Source: Comamonas composti DSM 21721 (GTDB lineage Bacteria > Pseudomonadota > Gammaproteobacteria > Burkholderiales > Burkholderiaceae_C). From it: a stretch of 64,000 bases of DNA. A model generated the notes under the pieces. It was given only the letters and a program-made list of their open reading frames with translations, did not search any database and was not told the origin of the DNA. This document shows positions 18,279-29,632 of the stretch, piece after piece. The stretch covers positions 186,001 through 250,000 of the forward strand of contig NZ_AUCQ01000007.1 of NCBI RefSeq assembly GCF_000429845.1, written 5' to 3'. Positions within the stretch are counted from its first letter, which is position 1; each line of letters starts with the position of its first letter. The position numbers and the translations under genes are program-made.

Positions 18279-18372
18279 GCCCCTCTTGTGCACTTGCATG
18301 CCGAGGCGCAGTCATGGAGACCCGTGACTGTCTGAGGTTGCGAGGGGCAGGAGCCAATCTCGACGCTGCGCC
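18279..18372 (+). ncRNA. Candidate structured leader RNA upstream of the FMN reductase-mesX-mesD genes
   Basis: GCCCCTC (18279-18285) pairs perfectly with GAGGGGC (18342-18348), enclosing a 9-bp hairpin CAGTCATGG/CCGTGACTG (18309-18317 with 18322-18330, one G-U pair, loop AGAC). An alternative 7-bp pairing, GGCGCAG (18305-18311) with CTGCGCC (18366-18372), would compete with the hairpin. This is a switch-like layout 35 bases before the start codon. It matches no riboswitch class I know. Confidence 0.35.
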
Positions 18373-18406
18373 ACAGCTCTCGTTTTGTCCTTGATTGAAA
18401 GCAGAA

Positions 18407-18988
18407 ATGACACGTCCACTCCGCGTCGTAGCGGTTTCCGGCGGATTGCAGCGCCCCTCCAAGTCTGCCGCCCTGGCTGCACATCTGGTGGACCTGATAG
18501 CCCACGAAGTTCCGTGTGAGCCACACATGGTCGAGTTGGGGCAGCTTGCACCGCAGCTTGCTGGCGCAGTCTGGCGCTCGCAGCTGCCCGACGCGGTCGA
18601 GCAGGAGCTGGCTGAAGTCGAGAAAGCAGACGTGCTGGTGGTGGTGACGCCGGTTTTTCGTGGCGCCTATACGGGCCTGTTCAAGCATTTCTTCGACTTC
18701 ATTCACCAGGATGCATTGATCGACAAGCCTGTGTTGCTGGCTGCCACGGGCGGCAGCCAGCGCCATGCCCTGGTGATTGACCACCAGTTGCGGCCACTAT
18801 TCAGCTTTTTCCAGGCACGCACATTGCCGCTGGGTGTCTATGCGACCGACCAGGATTTTGTGGACTACCGCCTGCAAAGCGAGACCTTGATCCAAAGGAC
18901 CCAATTGGCAGTCCAACGCGCATTGCCTTTGATAGAGCTGGGCTGCCATGCAAGCCTTGCCAGCGCCGAGGAGATGGCTGCGGCCTGA
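18407..18988 (+). CDS. NAD(P)H-dependent FMN reductase (MsuE-like)
   Basis: A flavodoxin-fold flavin reductase of 193 residues that would supply reduced FMN. The N-terminal strand and phosphate loop VVAVSGGLQRPSKS, VVVTPVFRGAYTGLFKHFFD (the FMN-binding PxYxxSxxG/LKxxxD region) and ATGGSQRHALVIDHQLRPLF are as in SsuE/MsuE. ATG at 18407 is preferred over a TTG at 18395. It precedes mesX and mesD on the same strand. Because the MesD pathway requires oxygen, reduced flavin for MesX or a linked monooxygenation is a natural role, though this is inferred. Confidence 0.88.
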   Translation: MTRPLRVVAVSGGLQRPSKSAALAAHLVDLIAHEVPCEPHMVELGQLAPQLAGAVWRSQLPDAVEQELAEVEKADVLVVVTPVFRGAYTGLFKHFFDFIHQDALIDKPVLLAATGGSQRHALVIDHQLRPLFSFFQARTLPLGVYATDQDFVDYRLQSETLIQRTQLAVQRALPLIELGCHASLASAEEMAAA

Positions 18989-19129
18989 AGCCTTGTAACC
19001 CGACTGCCAACGATCACCTGCCAATGCCCAGATTCCCCCACTGCTGTGGAAATCATGCGCAGCGCGAGGTTTAAAAGCACCGAATAAACATATTCATATT
19101 TTTCAGATAATTCAGCCTAGGCAAGCACA

Positions 19130-20113
19130 ATGAGCAAAGATTTCGCATTCAGCATCAAGAGCATTTGTTTTGATGAGAACTACCATCCATCGGACAGTAC
19201 GCGCATCACGACCAATTTTGCCAATTTGGCCAGAGGTGTCAGCCGTCAGGATAATCTGCGCAAGACGCTCAGGATGATTGACAACCGCTTCAACAGCTTG
19301 GCCTACTGGGACAATCCAAAGGGTGATCGCTATGCGGTGGGAATAGAAATCATCTCCGTTGAGATGAATATTGAATCAGAAGCCCGCAGCAACGCATTTC
19401 CGTTGATCGAGATATTGCAGGCAAAGATTTTTGACAAGAAAACAGGCAAGCATATTGACGGCATTGTTGGCAACAACTTTTCCTCTTATGTACGCGACTA
19501 TGATTTCAGCGTACTTCTGCTGGAGCACAACAGCAACAATTCCACGTTCAGCACGCCGGCTGAATTTGGTGTGCTGCATGGAAAGCTGTTCAAACACTTC
19601 ATAAGCTCCAAGGCCTACCAGCAGCATTTCAGCAAGCCGCCAGTCATCTGCATCAGCGCCTCCACCAGCAAGACCTATCAGAGGACGGAAAATCGCCACC
19701 CCATACTGGGGATTGAATATCGGCAAAATGAGCTTTCTTCAACGGACCAGTATTTTGAAAAAATGGGGCTGAAAGTGCGTTATTTCATGCCGCCCCATAG
19801 TGTTGCTCCATTGGCTTTTTATTTCCAAGGCGACCTGCTTGGTGACTACACCGATCTGGAGTTGATTGGCACCATCAGTATGATGGAGACTTTTCAAAAA
19901 ATTTACCGACCCGAGATTTACAACGCGAATTCTGTGGCAGGAAATTTTTACCAACCAAGCCTCAAGAACCAAGATTATTCTTTGACTCAGATTGTCTATG
20001 ACCGCGAAGAGCGCAGCCAGTTGGCGGTGAAGCAAGGAAAATTCACAGAGGAGCACTTCATCAAGCCATACAAGAGCATGCTTGATCAATGGGCCGCCAA
20101 TTACGCTCTCTAA
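19130..20113 (+). CDS. mesX: DUF1852 protein MesX, partner of methionine synthase MesD
   Basis: A 327-residue DUF1852 protein. Family members sit next to MesD-type core methionine synthases and are known to be needed for the folate-independent, oxygen-dependent methionine synthesis these catalyse. The biochemical role is not settled. There is no signal peptide or membrane segment. The N-terminal FAFSIKSICFDENYHPSDSTR is characteristic. The start codon at 19130 lacks a strong Shine-Dalgarno sequence. The gene is clearly lower in GC than its neighbours, as is mesD. It lies 141 bases after the FMN reductase gene and 28 bases before mesD. Confidence 0.88.
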   Translation: MSKDFAFSIKSICFDENYHPSDSTRITTNFANLARGVSRQDNLRKTLRMIDNRFNSLAYWDNPKGDRYAVGIEIISVEMNIESEARSNAFPLIEILQAKIFDKKTGKHIDGIVGNNFSSYVRDYDFSVLLLEHNSNNSTFSTPAEFGVLHGKLFKHFISSKAYQQHFSKPPVICISASTSKTYQRTENRHPILGIEYRQNELSSTDQYFEKMGLKVRYFMPPHSVAPLAFYFQGDLLGDYTDLELIGTISMMETFQKIYRPEIYNANSVAGNFYQPSLKNQDYSLTQIVYDREERSQLAVKQGKFTEEHFIKPYKSMLDQWAANYAL

Positions 20114-20141
20114 TCAACCCAAATACACGAAAGCCCTGATC

Positions 20142-21170
20142 ATGAAGAAATTACTGCCCACCTCAACAGCCGGCAGCCTGCCGAAACCCTCTTGGCTCGC
20201 ACAACCCGAGAAGCTCTGGTCGCCCTGGAAATTAGAGGGCGATGAATTGCTTGAGGGAAAACAAGATGCTTTGCGCCTGTCGCTGCAGGAGCAGCAGCAC
20301 GCTGGCATTGACATCGTCAGTGACGGCGAGCAAACCCGTCAGCATTTTGTCACCACATTTATCGAACACCTTGACGGAGTCGACTTTGAGAAACGTGAAA
20401 CCGTCAGGATTCGCGACCGCTATGATGCGAGCGTGCCGACCGTTGTGAGCGCGGTAAGCCGCCCAAAGCCTGTATTTGTAGAAGACGCCAAGTTTTTGCG
20501 CCAGCAAACCAAGCAGCCTATCAAGTGGGCTTTGCCTGGCCCGATGACGATGATCGATACGCTCTATGACGCACACTACAAGAGCCGTGAAAAACTGGCC
20601 TGGGAGTTTGCCAAGATCCTCAACCAGGAAGCTAGGGAACTGGAGGCTGCAGGCGTTGACATCATCCAGTTTGATGAACCTGCATTCAATGTCTTTTTTG
20701 ATGAGGTGAACGACTGGGGTATCGCCACCCTGGAACGTGCGATTGAAGGGCTCAAATGCGAAACTGCCGTGCATATTTGCTACGGCTATGGCATCAAAGC
20801 CAATACCGATTGGAAAAAAACGCTGGGCTCGGAATGGCGTCAATATGAAGAGTCTTTTCCCAAACTGCAGCAATCCAATATCGACATCATTTCACTGGAA
20901 TGCCAGAACTCTCATGTCCCCATCGACCTCATCGAGCTCATTCGTGGCAAGAAAGTGATGGTCGGAGCCATTGATGTGGCTACCGAGAACATTGAAACGC
21001 CCGAAGAAGTAGCCAACACCCTGAGGAAAGCACTTCGGTTTGTCGATGCCGACAAGCTCTACCCTTGCACCAACTGCGGCATGGCGCCTTTGCCCCGTCA
21101 TGTGGCCCGAGGCAAACTCAATGCACTCAGCGCAGGCGCAGCCATCATCCGGGCTGAGCTTTCGGTTTAA
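20142..21170 (+). CDS. mesD: Core-MetE-type methionine synthase MesD
   Basis: A 342-residue protein equivalent to the C-terminal catalytic half of MetE, lacking the N-terminal half needed for methyl-folate polyglutamate use. It transfers a methyl group to homocysteine from a donor not yet firmly identified. Zinc- and homocysteine-binding segments are visible: TAGSLPKP, SDGEQTR, QFDEPAF, VHICYGYG, LECQNSH and TNCGMAPL with the Cys ligand. ATG at 20142 is chosen because the conserved sequence begins directly after it; an upstream in-frame start would overlap mesX. A GACCG/CGGTC hairpin follows the stop at 21171-21186. Relatively AT-rich codon use, like mesX, suggests transfer. Confidence 0.9.
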   Translation: MKKLLPTSTAGSLPKPSWLAQPEKLWSPWKLEGDELLEGKQDALRLSLQEQQHAGIDIVSDGEQTRQHFVTTFIEHLDGVDFEKRETVRIRDRYDASVPTVVSAVSRPKPVFVEDAKFLRQQTKQPIKWALPGPMTMIDTLYDAHYKSREKLAWEFAKILNQEARELEAAGVDIIQFDEPAFNVFFDEVNDWGIATLERAIEGLKCETAVHICYGYGIKANTDWKKTLGSEWRQYEESFPKLQQSNIDIISLECQNSHVPIDLIELIRGKKVMVGAIDVATENIETPEEVANTLRKALRFVDADKLYPCTNCGMAPLPRHVARGKLNALSAGAAIIRAELSV

Positions 21171-21471
21171 GACCGTATTTTCGGTCTCCTCGGCGCCGCG
21201 CCAGTGTCTTGGCTCGATGGGATGCGAGATGCGATACCGCACGATAGCCCAGCTATTGCAAGGATTCGCTTTCGACGCAGACCACCTGCAAGGGCACTGG
21301 CCCGCAGGGCTGGAGCGAAGTCAAGCGGGGCCGACAGTCTGGCAACCCGCAGGGCCACATAACGCCTGATCCTCCACGATGGCGGCATGAAGTCATGGAT
21401 ATCACCTAGACCTCTTGGATTTCGCCAAAATTGCACGGTCGGTCCGCACAAAATAGTTAGAATTTTTTGCG

Positions 21472-21675
21472 TCAGGAGAGAGTCCGCATGGCGCGGGCCG
21501 CCGAAGGCGCAGGGGCAGTCCCGAACGCTCAGGCAAAAGGACTGACACCGCCTGCCGCCACGGCCACAGGCGTTCCCAGCTGGAGAGAGATGGCCCAGGC
21601 CATCCACCGAAGGAGCAAACCCCGCGCATGGAAGGCGAGGGCGAATCTCTCAGGTAAAGCGGACAGCGGGACCAG
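21472..21675 (+). promoter_or_regulatory. Tandem glycine riboswitch
   Basis: There are two glycine aptamers in tandem upstream of gcvT. The first runs from about 21474 (GGAGAGAG start) through GCCGCCGAAGG and CTCAGGCAAAAGGAC at 21528-21542. The second runs from about 21582 (GGAGAGAG) through CACCGAAGGAGCAAA and TCTCAGGTAAAGCGGACAG near 21647-21666. These are the conserved aptamer cores. In this class, glycine binding usually turns the cleavage-system genes on. About 50 bases separate it from the gcvT start. Confidence 0.95.
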
Positions 21676-21724
21676 GTACTCGGCATGCCGAGCTGCACCC
21701 CATCCCTGCTCTTACGGAAAGAAA

Positions 21725-22876
21725 GTGCCCTTGTCCTCCTCCACTGCTTCCAACTGCGCCCCGGCCCTGCTCCAGACTCCACTCTTTGCACTGCACCAGG
21801 AACTGGGTGCACGCATGGTGGGCTTTGCCGGTTACGCCATGCCTATGCAATACGGTCAGGGTCTCATGGCCGAGCATTTGCACACGCGCCGGGCCGCAGG
21901 CCTGTTCGATGTCTCCCACATGGGGCAGATCCGCTTGCTCGGCGAACAGGCCGATGCAGCCCTCGAATCCCTGATTCCGATGGATGTGCTGGGGCTGGCC
22001 CGGCACCATCAGCGCTACGGCCTGCTGCTCAATGACGAGGGCGGCATTCTTGACGATCTGATGCTGGTGCGCCGTGAGCAGGATCTGCTTCTCATCGTCA
22101 ACGGCGCCTGCAAGAAAGCCGACCTGATCCACATGCTGGCCCACATAGGCCAGCGCTGCGACATCCGGCCCGAATTCGATCGCGGCCTGCTGGCCCTGCA
22201 GGGGCCTCTGGCCGCGACCGCACTGGCGCGCCTTCTGCCCCAGGTGCAGCAACTGGTCTTCATGACGGGCGCGCACTTTCAGTGGCAGGGAAGCGATCTC
22301 TACATCACGCGCAGCGGCTATACCGGCGAGGATGGTTTCGAGATTTCCGTGCCCGCAACCCAGGCCGAAGCCCTGGCCCGCGCCCTGCTGGCCCAGCCCG
22401 AGGTTGCGCCCGTGGGGCTGGGGGCACGCAACTCCCTGCGGCTGGAGGCCGGCCTGTGCCTGTATGGCAATGACTTGGACAGCTCGACCACGCCTGTGGA
22501 GGCCAGTCTTTCCTGGTCCATGCAAAAGTCCCGGCGCGCTGGCGGCGAGCGGGCCGGCGGCTTTCCTGGCGCCGACCGCGTGCTCGCGCAACTGCAGTCG
22601 CCCGAGTCACTCACGCGCAGGCGCGTGGGTCTGATCGCACAGGAGCGCGTGCCTGTACGCGAACCCGCAGAATTGCAAAACGCCCAGGGACAGCGCGTAG
22701 GCCAGGTCAGCAGCGGCCTGCTGTCCCCCACGCTGGACCTGCCGATTGCCCTGGCCTATGTTCAACCCGGCCACGCAGTCGCAGGCAGCGAGCTGTTCGC
22801 TCTGGTACGCGGTAAGCGCATTCCCATGAAGGTCACAGCCACGCCTTTTGTGCCTGCGCGCTACCACCGGGGCTAG
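21725..22876 (+). CDS. gcvT: Aminomethyltransferase, glycine cleavage T protein
   Basis: Transfers the aminomethyl carbon from lipoylated GcvH to tetrahydrofolate, releasing ammonia. It has 383 residues. Characteristic segments are TPLFALHQELGARMVGFAGYAMPMQY, GLFDVSHMGQ, the folate-binding NGACKKAD, GYTGEDGFEI and GLGARNSLRLEAGLCLYGND. A GTG at 21725 is the best start, with GGAAAG just upstream and the conserved domain beginning some 20 residues later. The longer frame would run back through the riboswitch. It is first in gcvT-gcvH-gcvP and is controlled by the riboswitch. Confidence 0.95.
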   Translation: MPLSSSTASNCAPALLQTPLFALHQELGARMVGFAGYAMPMQYGQGLMAEHLHTRRAAGLFDVSHMGQIRLLGEQADAALESLIPMDVLGLARHHQRYGLLLNDEGGILDDLMLVRREQDLLLIVNGACKKADLIHMLAHIGQRCDIRPEFDRGLLALQGPLAATALARLLPQVQQLVFMTGAHFQWQGSDLYITRSGYTGEDGFEISVPATQAEALARALLAQPEVAPVGLGARNSLRLEAGLCLYGNDLDSSTTPVEASLSWSMQKSRRAGGERAGGFPGADRVLAQLQSPESLTRRRVGLIAQERVPVREPAELQNAQGQRVGQVSSGLLSPTLDLPIALAYVQPGHAVAGSELFALVRGKRIPMKVTATPFVPARYHRG

Positions 22877-22977
22877 TTGGGGATGCTCCTCAGCAATTGC
22901 AGCCCCTCCGACTTGCCCTAAAGTTCGGACAGACCTTTCTCCAACCCTTTTCACGATTTTTCATTCCGGAGCACGCC

Positions 22978-23352
22978 ATGAGCATTCAATATTCCAAGGA
23001 TCACGAGTGGGTAGACGCCAGCGACCCTGCGGCCACCGTCGTCGGCATCACGGTCCATGCCCAGGACGCGCTGGGCGACGTGGTCTTCGTCGACCTGCCG
23101 GCCGTGGGCACCACCTTTGCCCAGGGCGAAGTGGCCGGTGTGGTGGAATCCGTCAAGGCCGCAGCCGACGTCTTCATGCCTGTGAGCGGAGAGATCGTGG
23201 CCGTCAATGAAGACCTGCGCGCCGACCCTTCGCTGGCCAACAGCGATCCCTTGGGCGCCGGCTGGTTCTTCAAGATCAGGCTCAGCGACGCCGGCCAGTT
23301 GAGCGCACTGCTTGACGAGGCCGCCTATACGGCCTTTGCACAGAACGCATGA
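22978..23352 (+). CDS. gcvH: Glycine cleavage system H protein
   Basis: A lipoyl carrier protein of 124 residues that shuttles the aminomethyl group between GcvP and GcvT. The lipoylated Lys60 lies in VVESVKAAADV. CCGGAG precedes the ATG at 22978; an in-frame ATG at 22897 would add a non-homologous leader. Length and sequence are typical. Confidence 0.97.
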   Translation: MSIQYSKDHEWVDASDPAATVVGITVHAQDALGDVVFVDLPAVGTTFAQGEVAGVVESVKAAADVFMPVSGEIVAVNEDLRADPSLANSDPLGAGWFFKIRLSDAGQLSALLDEAAYTAFAQNA

Positions 23353-23451
23353 TGAACTCCAGGGGCGCGCAAGCGCCCTTGTTCTTTTGCCGGGCCTGAG
23401 AAACCTCCCAGGCCGGTGCTTGGTACAACACTTTCTTGAGACAGGTCTGCC

Positions 23452-26352
23452 ATGCTGATGATCGGCCCCCATCCTCTTGCCGCCCTCGAAACCCCCGGAG
23501 AGTTCCAGGCCCGCCACATAGGGATCGCGCCCGAAGACGAGGCCCGGATGCTGAGCGTCATAGGTGCAGCCTCGCGCCAGGCCCTGGTCGATGCCGTGGT
23601 GCCGGCAGCCATACGCAAAAGTGGGCCCATGGCCCTGCCCCCCCCTATGGGTGAGGCCCAAGCCCTGGCCGAGCTCAAGGCCTTGGCGCGCAGAAACCGC
23701 GTGCTCAAGAGCTTCATAGGCCAGGGCTACTACGGCACGCATACGCCTGGCGTGATCCTGCGCAACATCCTGGAGAATCCGGCCTGGTACACAGCCTATA
23801 CGCCCTACCAGGCCGAGATCAGCCAGGGTCGCATGGAGGCGCTGATCAACTTCCAGACCATGGTCTGCGATCTCACGGCCATGCCGATTGCCAATGCCTC
23901 CATGCTCGACGAGGCCACGGCAGCGGCCGAGGCCATGACCCTGGCCAGGCGCATGGTCAAAAGCCCCAGCCAGCGCTTTGTGGTCGCAGGCGATGCACAC
24001 CCGCAGACCATTGAAGTCATCCAGACCCGGGCCCGCCCGCTGGGCATCGAGGTCGTGCTCGCCGACTCGCGCCAGGAGTGGGATGCCCTGCTCGCAGGTG
24101 ACTACTTCGCGGTGCTCGCCCAGTACCCGGCCACCAGCGGTCGCCTCGAAGACCTGGGCGCCGATGTGCAGACCGTGCACGCCAGGCAGGCGGCCTTCAT
24201 CGTGGCGGCCGATCTTCTGGCCCTGAGCCTGATCAAGCCGCCCGGTGAATGGGGGGCCGACATCGTGATCGGCAGCAGCCAGCGCTTTGGCATGCCCATG
24301 GGGGCGGGCGGCCCGCATGCGGGCTTCATGGCCTGCCGCGACGAATACAAGCGCTCCCTGCCGGGACGACTGGTCGGCGTCAGCCTGGACAGCCAGGGGC
24401 AGCCTGCCTACCGGCTGGCCCTGCAGACGCGGGAGCAGCACATACGCCGCGAAAAGGCCACCTCCAACATCTGCACGGCCCAGGTGCTTCCGGCCGTCAT
24501 CGCCAGCATGTATGCGGTCTACCACGGCCCGCAGGGGCTGGCTCGCATTGCACGTCGCGTGGCCACCTATACGGCCATACTCGCCAAGGGACTGGCCCAG
24601 CTGGGAGCGCCCTTGCGCTCCATCCCCTGCTTCGACACCCTGAGCCTGCACACTGGAGAAGCTACAAAAAAAATAGCTGACCGCGCTGTATCCATGGGCG
24701 CGAACCTCAGAATCTACTTTGAAGAGTATCTGTGCATCTCGCTGGACGAGACCACGACGCGCGCCGATGTCGAGCTGATCTGGCAGATCTTCGCCCAGGA
24801 CGGACAGCCCCTGCCGCGCTTTGCGGATTTCGAGCATGGCCTAGAGCCCCTGATCCCCCAGCATCTGTTGCGCAGCAGCCGCTTTCTCACCCACCCGGTC
24901 TTCAACAGCCACCATAGCGAGACTGCCATGCTGCGCTACATACGCAGGCTCGGCGACAAGGACCTGGCCCTGGACCGCAGCATGATCCCCCTGGGCTCGT
25001 GCACCATGAAGCTCAACGCCACCAGCGAGATGATCCCCATCACCTGGCCGGAGTTCGCCCACATCCACCCCTTTGCCCCGGCCGACCAGTTGCAAGGCTA
25101 TGCCGCGCTGGATGAGCAGTTGCGCGCCTGGCTTTGCGAAGCCACCGGCTATGCAGGCGTCAGCCTGCAGCCGAATGCGGGCTCGCAAGGTGAGCTCGCG
25201 GGCCTGCTCGCGATTCGCGCCTACCACCAGGCCCAGGGCCAGGAGCAGCGCGACATCTGCCTGATCCCCAGCAGTGCCCATGGCACGAATCCGGCCAGCG
25301 CGCAGATGGCCGGGCTGCAGGTCGTGGTCACGGCCTGTGATGCCCGGGGCAATGTGGACCTGGCCGATCTGCGCGCCAAGTGCGCGCTCTACGGCGAGCG
25401 CCTGGCCTGCGTGATGATCACCTACCCCAGCACGCATGGCGTGTTCGAGACCCGGATTCGCGAGCTCTGCGAGCTTGTGCATGCGCACGGCGGCCGGGTC
25501 TATGTGGACGGGGCCAACATGAATGCCCTGGTCGGCCTGGCTGCGCCCGGCGAGTTCGGCGGCGATGTGAGCCACCTGAACCTGCACAAGACCTTTTGCA
25601 TCCCGCATGGCGGCGGCGGCCCCGGCGTGGGGCCGGTCTGCGTGGTCGAGGACCTCGCGCCCTATCTTCCCGGCCATGCCACGGCGGCCGGGAACAGCAG
25701 CGACAGCATGCATGTCGGCGCCGTGTCTGCGGCGCCTCTGGGCAATGCCGCAGTGCTGCCCATCAGCTGGATGTACATCCGCATGATGGGGGAAGCCGGC
25801 CTGAGGCAGGCCAGCGAGACCGCCATCCTGAGCGCCAACTACATCAGCGCCCGACTCGCAAGACATTACCCCACGCTGTATGCAGGCGACAGCGGCCATG
25901 TGGCCCACGAGTGCATTCTCGACCTGCGCGACCTCAAGAGCAGCAGCGGCGTGCTGGCCGAAGACGTGGCCAAGCGCCTCATGGACTACGGTTTTCATGC
26001 CCCCACCCTGTCCTTTCCCGTGCCCAATACGCTCATGGTCGAGCCCACGGAAAGCGAGAACCTGGACGAGATCGATCGCTTCATCGCCGCCATGATGGCC
26101 ATACGCGAGGAGATCCGCGAGATCGAACAGGGCTTGCAGCCCCAGGACGACAACCTGCTCAAGAACGCCCCGCACACCGCAGCCAGCCTGCTCAAGCAGG
26201 AATGGACACACCCCTACAGCCGCGAGCGCGCAGCCTACCCACTGGCCTCGCTGCGCGAGACCAAGTACTGGAGCCCTGTGGGGCGTGTGGACAACGTGCA
26301 TGGCGATCGCAACCTGTATTGCAGCTGCATTCCCGTGCAGGACTACGCATAG
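23452..26352 (+). CDS. gcvP: Glycine dehydrogenase (decarboxylating), P protein
   Basis: PLP enzyme that decarboxylates glycine and loads GcvH. It has 966 residues, the fused alpha-beta length. The PLP Lys near 713 lies in [30 protein letters not shown] and [10 protein letters not shown] are conserved elements. Around residues 402-417 the protein reads [15 protein letters not shown], encoded by DNA that looks like the head of the dispersed repeat family seen elsewhere in this window. The frame stays open, so the enzyme is probably functional. Confidence 0.97.
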   Translation: MLMIGPHPLAALETPGEFQARHIGIAPEDEARMLSVIGAASRQALVDAVVPAAIRKSGPMALPPPMGEAQALAELKALARRNRVLKSFIGQGYYGTHTPGVILRNILENPAWYTAYTPYQAEISQGRMEALINFQTMVCDLTAMPIANASMLDEATAAAEAMTLARRMVKSPSQRFVVAGDAHPQTIEVIQTRARPLGIEVVLADSRQEWDALLAGDYFAVLAQYPATSGRLEDLGADVQTVHARQAAFIVAADLLALSLIKPPGEWGADIVIGSSQRFGMPMGAGGPHAGFMACRDEYKRSLPGRLVGVSLDSQGQPAYRLALQTREQHIRREKATSNICTAQVLPAVIASMYAVYHGPQGLARIARRVATYTAILAKGLAQLGAPLRSIPCFDTLSLHTGEATKKIADRAVSMGANLRIYFEEYLCISLDETTTRADVELIWQIFAQDGQPLPRFADFEHGLEPLIPQHLLRSSRFLTHPVFNSHHSETAMLRYIRRLGDKDLALDRSMIPLGSCTMKLNATSEMIPITWPEFAHIHPFAPADQLQGYAALDEQLRAWLCEATGYAGVSLQPNAGSQGELAGLLAIRAYHQAQGQEQRDICLIPSSAHGTNPASAQMAGLQVVVTACDARGNVDLADLRAKCALYGERLACVMITYPSTHGVFETRIRELCELVHAHGGRVYVDGANMNALVGLAAPGEFGGDVSHLNLHKTFCIPHGGGGPGVGPVCVVEDLAPYLPGHATAAGNSSDSMHVGAVSAAPLGNAAVLPISWMYIRMMGEAGLRQASETAILSANYISARLARHYPTLYAGDSGHVAHECILDLRDLKSSSGVLAEDVAKRLMDYGFHAPTLSFPVPNTLMVEPTESENLDEIDRFIAAMMAIREEIREIEQGLQPQDDNLLKNAPHTAASLLKQEWTHPYSRERAAYPLASLRETKYWSPVGRVDNVHGDRNLYCSCIPVQDYA
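24655..24690. repeat. Possible relic of the dispersed repeat inside gcvP
   Basis: The stretch CTACAAAAAAAATAGCTGAC (24660-24679) followed by CGCGCTG resembles the head of the AAAATAGCTGCCAGCGC repeats. It lies in frame within gcvP in a poorly conserved linker. It is short, so chance similarity is possible. Confidence 0.35.
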
Positions 26353-26432
26353 CAGGCCTGGGCGCTTGTGGCTGCTGCAACCTGCGCTTACACTCCAAAG
26401 CCGTCCGCGCCCCTGCGCCCAATTGCCGCGCC

Positions 26433-28611
<2,179 letters not shown>

Positions 28612-28628
<17 letters not shown>

Positions 28629-29313
28629 TTTTCTGCGCTGCCTGTATGCCGATGATGACTTGCTGGTGCTCGACAAGCCTTCAGGCCTGCTGTGCGTGCC
28701 CGGGCGTGGCCCCGACAAGCAGGACTGCCTGAGCGCACGCGCCGCCAGCCGCTGGGCCGATGCCCTGGTGGTCCACAGGCTGGACCAGGCAACCTCGGGC
28801 CTGGTGCTGATGGCGCGCAACCCGCCCGGCCAGCGCCGGCTCAGCCAGGACTTTGCCGAGCGGCGCGTGCACAAGCGCTATGCGGCCGTGGTCCACGGCC
28901 GTCCGCCAGCCAAGGACTGCGGCCTGCTAGCGCCAGCTAGCGAGACTGCTTCGGCCTGTGGCCCGGAGCCCGGCTGGCACTGCATCGACCTGCCGATTGC
29001 AGCCGACTGGGAGCGGCGCCCCCTGCGCATCATCGATGCCGAGCGCGGCAAGCCCAGCCAGACCCTGTGGCGCACCATGGAGCAGATGTCGCCCGACCGC
29101 ACCCGTGTGGAACTGCAACCCCTGACCGGGCGCACCCATCAGTTGCGCCTGCACCTTGCGGCCATCGGCCACCCTATTCTGGGAGACGCACTCTATGCGC
29201 CACCCCAGGTCCAGCAGGCCGCCACGCGGCTGCTGCTGCATGCTCAGGCCCTGGAGTTTGCGCATCCGGCAACCGGTGCCTGGATGCGGTTCGAGGCCGC
29301 TGCCGATTTCTGA
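28612..29313 (+). CDS. RluA-family RNA pseudouridine synthase
   Basis: Isomerises uridine to pseudouridine in rRNA or tRNA. It has 233 residues, with no S4 domain, like RluA/TruC-size members. The catalytic Asp58 lies in HRLDQATSG; GRTHQLRLH and GHPILGDALY are the usual C-terminal motifs. The ATG at 28612 overlaps the end of the histidine kinase gene by 17 bases, suggesting coupling. The target RNA cannot be assigned. Confidence 0.9.
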
Positions 29314-29435
29314 AACCTGCTGCATTGGCCCGTAAAATGTAGTTGTGATAGCGCTACAACGACAGAAATCATATCCCCCGAAGGCACTTGGGCATTCATG
29401 CTTTCATCGCAAACCGGCATTCTTTTGTGCCGGAC

Positions 29436-29501
29436 ATGTCGTCTAAGTATCCGATTTGTTTAATTCTTTTTTCAGCATCAGCGGCTAGCGAAAAGCATTA
29501 A
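29436..29501 (+). CDS. Possible short leader peptide before livJ
   Basis: A 21-codon open frame (start ATG 29436, stop TAA 29499-29501) encodes a peptide with an ICLIL cluster. It ends about 60 bases before a terminator hairpin in the liv leader, an arrangement reminiscent of branched-chain amino acid attenuation. No clear ribosome binding site is visible, and enrichment in Ile/Leu is modest. Confidence 0.2.
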   Translation: MSSKYPICLILFSASAASEKH

Positions 29502-29564
29502 TCCACGCCACCCCCGGATACCCTGTTGCGATTTATTACTAGTCGATTACTCTGGAACTCTTTG

Positions 29565-29598
29565 CGCGACCTGTCCCTACAGGGGCTGTCGCGTTTTT
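29565..29598 (+). terminator. Terminator-like hairpin in the liv operon leader (possible attenuator)
   Basis: CGCGAC (29565-29570) pairs with GTCGCG (29588-29593), with extra CTG/CAG pairing inside, followed by TTTTT (29594-29598). It ends 34 bases before the livJ start codon, so read-through must be regulated or partial. The 29314-29564 stretch otherwise holds no gene I can support. Confidence 0.6.
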
Positions 29599-29632
29599 CA
29601 GAACACTTTACCCAAAGTTGAAGGAAATCCTC

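Noticed and set aside
18279-18372. Known SAH, SAM, TPP, FMN or cobalamin riboswitch
   Set aside because: None of the conserved core sequences I know for these classes is present.
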